Source: Bacteroidota bacterium (GTDB lineage: Bacteria > Bacteroidota > Bacteroidia > Chitinophagales > Saprospiraceae). Taken from it: a DNA stretch of 64,000 nucleotides. Positions 60,372 to 64,000 of this stretch are shown piece after piece. The stretch is taken from the NCBI GenBank assembly GCA_030147525.1, contig JASBVF010000007.1, forward strand, positions 248,001 through 312,000. Reading direction: 5' to 3'. The notes below the pieces were generated by a model, which saw only the letters and a list, made by a program, of their open reading frames with translations, was not told the DNA's origin and ran no database searches. Position 1 is the first letter of the stretch; every line of letters starts with the position of its first letter. A program made the translations under genes and the position numbers.

Positions 60372-61220
60372 ATGGAACTCATAAAGGCATATCAAAAAGA
60401 CGATACCCTGCTTGCAGGCATCCGCCAGGCACCAAACGATCCGGCGCTTTTCACCTGCTGGTGGCTCGGCCAAAGTGGCTTTTTAGTGAAATGGACGGAC
60501 AAATACCTTTTGCTCGACCCCTACCTCTCCGATTCTTTGACCAAAAAATACGCTGCCACGAACAAACCACACGTGCGCATGTCAGAACTGGTCATTGACC
60601 CGGCCCGCCTCGACTTTATCGATATCGTTACCTCCAGTCACAACCACACCGACCATCTCGACGCTGAGACGTTGCTCCCGCTCAGGCAGGTGAACCCCAC
60701 CCTGCAAATGGTCATTCCCGAAGCAAACCGGGCCTTCGTGGCCAACCGCCTGCAATGCGACCTGGCCTGGCCCACCGGTCTCGACGCCGGTCAAAATGTT
60801 GAAATTCAAGGCTTTAAATTCACTGCAGTCCCTGCCGCTCACAATGAAATAGACAGAGACGAGCGAGGCCGTTGCCATTACCTTGGCTATGTGGTGGAGT
60901 TCGGTAATTTTAAAATTTACCACAGCGGCGACACGTTGCTGTATGGTGGCATGGAGGATCTGCTCCGGCCTTTCGGGGTGGACGTTGCCTTCCTGCCCAT
61001 TAACGGTAACGACCCGAAGCGGGGCGTGGCCGGTAACCTCGATTGCGTAGAGGCTGTCCAGCTGGGCAAGGCCATCGGGGCAAAACTTGTCGTACCCTGC
61101 CATTATGACATGTTCACCTTCAATACAGCCGATCCGGCAGATTTCGTCCATGAAGCTAAGGCTGCAGGGCAGCCATTCCGGGTACTTACACCCGGTGAAA
61201 GCTTTCAATTTCCGGCTTGA
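60372..61220 (+). CDS. UlaG-like metallo-beta-lactamase-fold hydrolase
   Basis: The 282-residue protein has the HxHxDH motif in TSSHNHTDHLDAETL and further metal ligands in VPAAHNEIDR, YHSGDTLLYGG and VPCHYDMF. It resembles UlaG-type L-ascorbate-6-phosphate lactonases and relatives. It should hydrolyse a lactone or phosphodiester in the cytosol. It lies 27 bases after the glyoxalase gene, probably in one operon, and both might act in removal of toxic sugar products. Confidence 0.92.
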   Translation: MELIKAYQKDDTLLAGIRQAPNDPALFTCWWLGQSGFLVKWTDKYLLLDPYLSDSLTKKYAATNKPHVRMSELVIDPARLDFIDIVTSSHNHTDHLDAETLLPLRQVNPTLQMVIPEANRAFVANRLQCDLAWPTGLDAGQNVEIQGFKFTAVPAAHNEIDRDERGRCHYLGYVVEFGNFKIYHSGDTLLYGGMEDLLRPFGVDVAFLPINGNDPKRGVAGNLDCVEAVQLGKAIGAKLVVPCHYDMFTFNTADPADFVHEAKAAGQPFRVLTPGESFQFPA

Positions 61221-61592
61221 GAAAGTAAAAACGACATTTTCAGGGTGTCAGACGGAGATTGTAAAATATTTAAAGGCCAGCTTCAGGCCTTTCATTCGTG
61301 TTAACTGAATGTTATTTCTATCATCTTTTTGTAAAAAATACACGAAGGTAAAAGTACCTGACTTCGATTTCATTTTTGAAATAAAATTCTGTCTTGGAGG
61401 TTAGCGGCTCTCCTTTCTTTGACGGAAGGCGTTGTAAGTCGTTAAATCTTTCGATTTGCCTTGCCTGAATTCATCAAAAACGTAGTAAAAACAGGGGCTC
61501 GGGGAGGGTGTCCCACTTGATTTTCTGAACAGCAGCTAGCTAATTTTGTTTCGTGAATGGTAATGCATGAGGCCAAACTAAAATTTGAAAAG
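61221..61592. other. intergenic region with hairpin and promoter
   Basis: A short hairpin (AAAGGCC at 61272-61278 with GGCCTTT at 61286-61292) may end the upstream operon. A promoter for the gene at 61593 has CTTG (61516-61519), 21 bases and a perfect -7 element TAATTTTG (61541-61548). I see no gene in the rest. Confidence 0.6.
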
Positions 61593-62645
61593 ATGAAGAA
61601 ATTAATTCTCCCTATGTGGATGAAGCCCATGCTCTTGATTTTTACCCTGTTGTTTTCTGGTAAAGTTTTTAGTGAGAACGGACAGCGCAGCATCTTTGAT
61701 TTGATGCAGTACAAAGAAGTTCTTGAACTTACGCTGGAAACGGATTTCACTCAACTGAAAAATAATCGCCGCAGCGATGACAGCTATAAAGCCCAGATCA
61801 CTTTTAAAGATGAAGCGGGTAAAAAGCAAGTGTGGGACTTAAAAGTAAAAGTAAGAGGTGCATTTCGCAGGATTCACTGTTCGCAAATGCCGCCGTTAAA
61901 ATTGAATTTTAAAAAGTCGGATCTCAAAGCTGCAGGGCTTGCTGATTTCGATGACATGAAGCTGGTTCCATACTGTATGGGCAGTGAAGATATTGCTAAA
62001 GATGCCCTCTTAAGAGAGTACCTGACGTACAAGTTGTTTAATGAAATCACCGATGTTAGTTTCAGGGTGCAGCTTTTGAATATCACTTACAAGGATTCGG
62101 AAACCGGCGAAAAGGTAAGGCAATGGGCGTTTATTATTGAAGACACAGCCGAACTGAGGGATCGCATCGGAGCTGAAAAGGTGGATGAGACCAAAATATT
62201 TAATCTGCCTGCCGAAAAGTTTGAACGGGATCATCTCCGTATGGTGTCTGTTTTCCAATACATGATTGGCAATGCCGATTGGGGTATTGGCAGTTGTAAA
62301 AATCTGAAGGTCATAGAGAAAGGTGGCAAATTGATTGCTGTACCTTACGATTTTGACTTCAGCGCACTGGTGAATGCCCCTTATTTTGCACCCGATGCTA
62401 ATTATGGGCTAACGAGTCGGGACCAAAGAATCTTCTTGGGCTTTCCTGAAGATTTAGGCAACTTAAGCGCATCCAAAAAAATCATTGCCGGTAAACGGCA
62501 AAACCTTGAGGCCACCATCAAAAACTTCAAACTTCTCTCTCCGTCCAGCCGGAAAGACATGCTGGCTTATCTGGCGGGTTACTTTGACGCTCCTACTACA
62601 ATTACGACAGTAGCTGAGCGCATTATTGCCGGGACTTCTGAGTAG
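61593..62645 (+). CDS. secreted protein, possibly CotH-like
   Basis: The start at 61593 gives a signal peptide (residues 1-26, ending GKVFS). The 350-residue protein begins with a beta-rich region (VLELTLETDFTQLKNNRRSD, VWDLKVKVRGAFRR), then CSQMPPLKLNFKKSDLKAAG and a segment VFQYMIGNADWGIGSCKN followed by VPYDFDFSALVN. The last pieces recall the CotH/protein-kinase-like families (substrate-binding Asp near DWG, DFDFS). The match is weak, so the function is open. Confidence 0.75.
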   Translation: MKKLILPMWMKPMLLIFTLLFSGKVFSENGQRSIFDLMQYKEVLELTLETDFTQLKNNRRSDDSYKAQITFKDEAGKKQVWDLKVKVRGAFRRIHCSQMPPLKLNFKKSDLKAAGLADFDDMKLVPYCMGSEDIAKDALLREYLTYKLFNEITDVSFRVQLLNITYKDSETGEKVRQWAFIIEDTAELRDRIGAEKVDETKIFNLPAEKFERDHLRMVSVFQYMIGNADWGIGSCKNLKVIEKGGKLIAVPYDFDFSALVNAPYFAPDANYGLTSRDQRIFLGFPEDLGNLSASKKIIAGKRQNLEATIKNFKLLSPSSRKDMLAYLAGYFDAPTTITTVAERIIAGTSE

Positions 62646-62662
62646 TAGTAGTCAGCTTTGTC

Positions 62663-62707
62663 AAAAAAAAACGGCGAATTGACCAGGTCAATTCGCCGTT
62701 TTTTTTT
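62663..62707. terminator. bidirectional rho-independent terminator
   Basis: ACGGCGAATTGAC (62671-62683) pairs perfectly with GTCAATTCGCCGT (62687-62699). It is flanked by A8 on the left and T8 on the right, so it works for both convergent genes. Confidence 0.95.
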
Positions 62708-62722
62708 GAAGTCGTGAAAAGC

Positions 62723-63838
62723 TTAGTTGCTCAGTACACGGAACTCCGTTCTGCGGTTCTGCGCATGCTCATTTTCGGAGCAAGGTACGCCGTCGGCGCA
62801 GCGGTTCTGCAGTTTGTCTTCTCCGTAACCCTTTGCCACCAGCCGGCTGCGAGTGATGCCTCTGGATACGAGGTAATTCACTACTGAATTAGCTCTTGCC
62901 TGCGAAAGTGTTTGATTCGCTGAGGCCGAACCTCTTGAATCAGTGTGAGAAGATATTTCAACCCGGATGTTTGGACGCTCCTTCATCAGTCTCAGCAGTT
63001 TTTCATCCAACAGTTGGCGGGATTCTCCGGTAAGCCGTGCACTGCCAAACTCATAAAGTATCGGAAGTACATTGTAGGTTGTCAGGCTGCACTCGATCGG
63101 CTCCCAAACAGCGACACCGCCTTTATCCTTGAGGATGTTGACTGTTTGAACAGCATATTCGGCTGGAACTTCGATTTCTCTAACTTCTTCGTCTTTAACC
63201 AAAACCTGCTTTGTTACGGTCATATACTCGGCAGGTATTTCTACCTCTTCGACCCGGGCTTCCCGAACCAGCTCCTGGCGGGTAATTGTTCTCATTTTAC
63301 CACCTTGCAACGACTTATTCACGGAGGCATCCCGTGCCACAACCTGGGTTGTAACAGTCCGCATTTCAGCCGGATATTCAACGTAGCAAAGCACCATGCA
63401 ATCTCTTGGATCGTCTGACTGGCAGTTTTCGACACTGCTCTGGTATTCCCACTTTCCCACTTTCGGGCGAACTTCAACAGTTTCGCTTGCTCCGGTAAAA
63501 CTGGCAGGAACGACCGTAATTTTATTGTAAGTATCTTCAACACGTACTTCTTGTGTTACAGTCTTAAATTCAGCGGGTACGTAAACATATTTCTTGGAGG
63601 CAGGTTTCACCAATATTCTCTCTTCAACGGTTTTGTACTGAGCCGGAACAACTTCCAGCCGTTTAAATGCCGGGCGTGTCATGACTCTTTTGTCAAGTGT
63701 TTCATAAGTTTCGGGTGTTACACAGCGGATGTAGCATTTTCCAGGTTCAGGATTGGCCGGAAGACCTTCCATTTGACCAAATACAACTGTAGTCAACATT
63801 AAAAGAAAGGCTGGGAGGATAACGTTTAGAATTTTCAT
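62723..63838 (-). CDS. OmpA-family protein with repeated beta motif
   Basis: The 371-residue product has a signal peptide (MKILNVILPAFLLMLTTVVF). Residues ~25-250 consist of repeats of the type VPAQYKTVEERILVKPASKK / VPAEFKTVTQEVRVEDTYNK, an unusual tandem beta repeat. The last ~110 residues form an OmpA C-terminal domain (YEFGSARLTGESRQLLDEKL, then RVEISSHTDSRGSASANQTL, RANSVVNYLVSRGI) that binds peptidoglycan. It tethers the outer membrane to the wall. It is convergent with 61593 and followed upstream by the right edge. Confidence 0.93.
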   Translation of the reverse strand: MKILNVILPAFLLMLTTVVFGQMEGLPANPEPGKCYIRCVTPETYETLDKRVMTRPAFKRLEVVPAQYKTVEERILVKPASKKYVYVPAEFKTVTQEVRVEDTYNKITVVPASFTGASETVEVRPKVGKWEYQSSVENCQSDDPRDCMVLCYVEYPAEMRTVTTQVVARDASVNKSLQGGKMRTITRQELVREARVEEVEIPAEYMTVTKQVLVKDEEVREIEVPAEYAVQTVNILKDKGGVAVWEPIECSLTTYNVLPILYEFGSARLTGESRQLLDEKLLRLMKERPNIRVEISSHTDSRGSASANQTLSQARANSVVNYLVSRGITRSRLVAKGYGEDKLQNRCADGVPCSENEHAQNRRTEFRVLSN

Positions 63839-64000
63839 AAAAAGTATTTTAAATTATCTAAATGGATTTATTCCTAATGGAGTCATAGGTTTCGTAATGG
63901 GGTAACAATAAAACCGATAGAGAACCTGTTAAGGCAAGAGCGCAATATTTTATAAGTCTTTGAGAGGGAGTAGTGCAAGAAATCGGCTTCAAAACAGCTG

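Overview
The window looks like chromosomal DNA of a Bacteroidota bacterium, probably of the Saprospiria. The evidence is the many promoters of the Bacteroidota type (TTTG, about 19-21 bases, TAnnTTTG), weak ribosome binding sites, and families typical of the phylum (BatC-like TPR protein, DUF4834, DUF5916, DUF6934, Tat/lipoprotein-exported oxidoreductases, many small outer-membrane barrels). The exact genus is inference. No rRNA, tRNA, CRISPR array, transposase or integrase was seen.

Layout. 0-9 kb: small secreted proteins of unknown function, two of them preceded by the same 180-base promoter-leader repeat. 9-13 kb: an outer-membrane BamA/TamA-like protein, two envelope proteins, and a 5'-truncated Rhs tip with a possible immunity gene. 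14-21 kb: Uma2, a DUF6934 pair, lipoyl synthase, RluA-type pseudouridine synthase, lipoproteins, BatC-like protein. 21-26 kb: Gre-like protein, a GMC oxidoreductase with its exported small subunit, a MetE C-terminal-type enzyme, a dienelactone hydrolase. 26.7-30.6 kb: a Crp/Fnr regulator followed by three genes, two with the same operator. 30.5-34 kb: an array of small gene cassettes separated by displaced copies of the 3' end of the neighbouring molybdenum hydroxylase gene. 34-39 kb: two tandem molybdenum hydroxylase large subunits and one 2Fe-2S subunit. 39-44 kb: cupin/NTF2 protein, AraC and Crp regulators, two paralogous barrels. 45-48 kb: family 3 glycosidase and a Nudix-type repressor with two operators. 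48-60 kb: a redox/detoxification region (aldo/keto reductase, alcohol dehydrogenase, cupin, acetyltransferase, glyoxalase) with two related AraC regulators and a YhcG nuclease inserted at the 3' end of one of them. 60-64 kb: metallo-hydrolase, a secreted protein and an OmpA-family protein.

The most unusual result is the 3'-end displacement pattern. Four partial copies of the last ~100 bases of the molybdenum hydroxylase gene (33966-36230, minus strand) lie to its left, all in the gene's own orientation, and between them sit an HNH nuclease pair, a PIN-type toxin-antitoxin pair and a WG-repeat gene. The same arrangement occurs at 56.8-58.1 kb, where a YhcG nuclease gene lies between the 3' end of an AraC gene and a displaced copy of that 3' end. 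Serial insertion of defence-like cassettes at gene 3' ends, each restoring the reading frame, would explain both.

Three regulons can be read from promoter architecture: a Crp/Fnr box (TTAAC-N4-GTGAA, then 23 bases, then the -7 element) at five promoters; an AraC-type 21-base direct repeat placed directly upstream of the -33 position at five promoters; and a Nudix-repressor palindrome, present twice, at its own gene.
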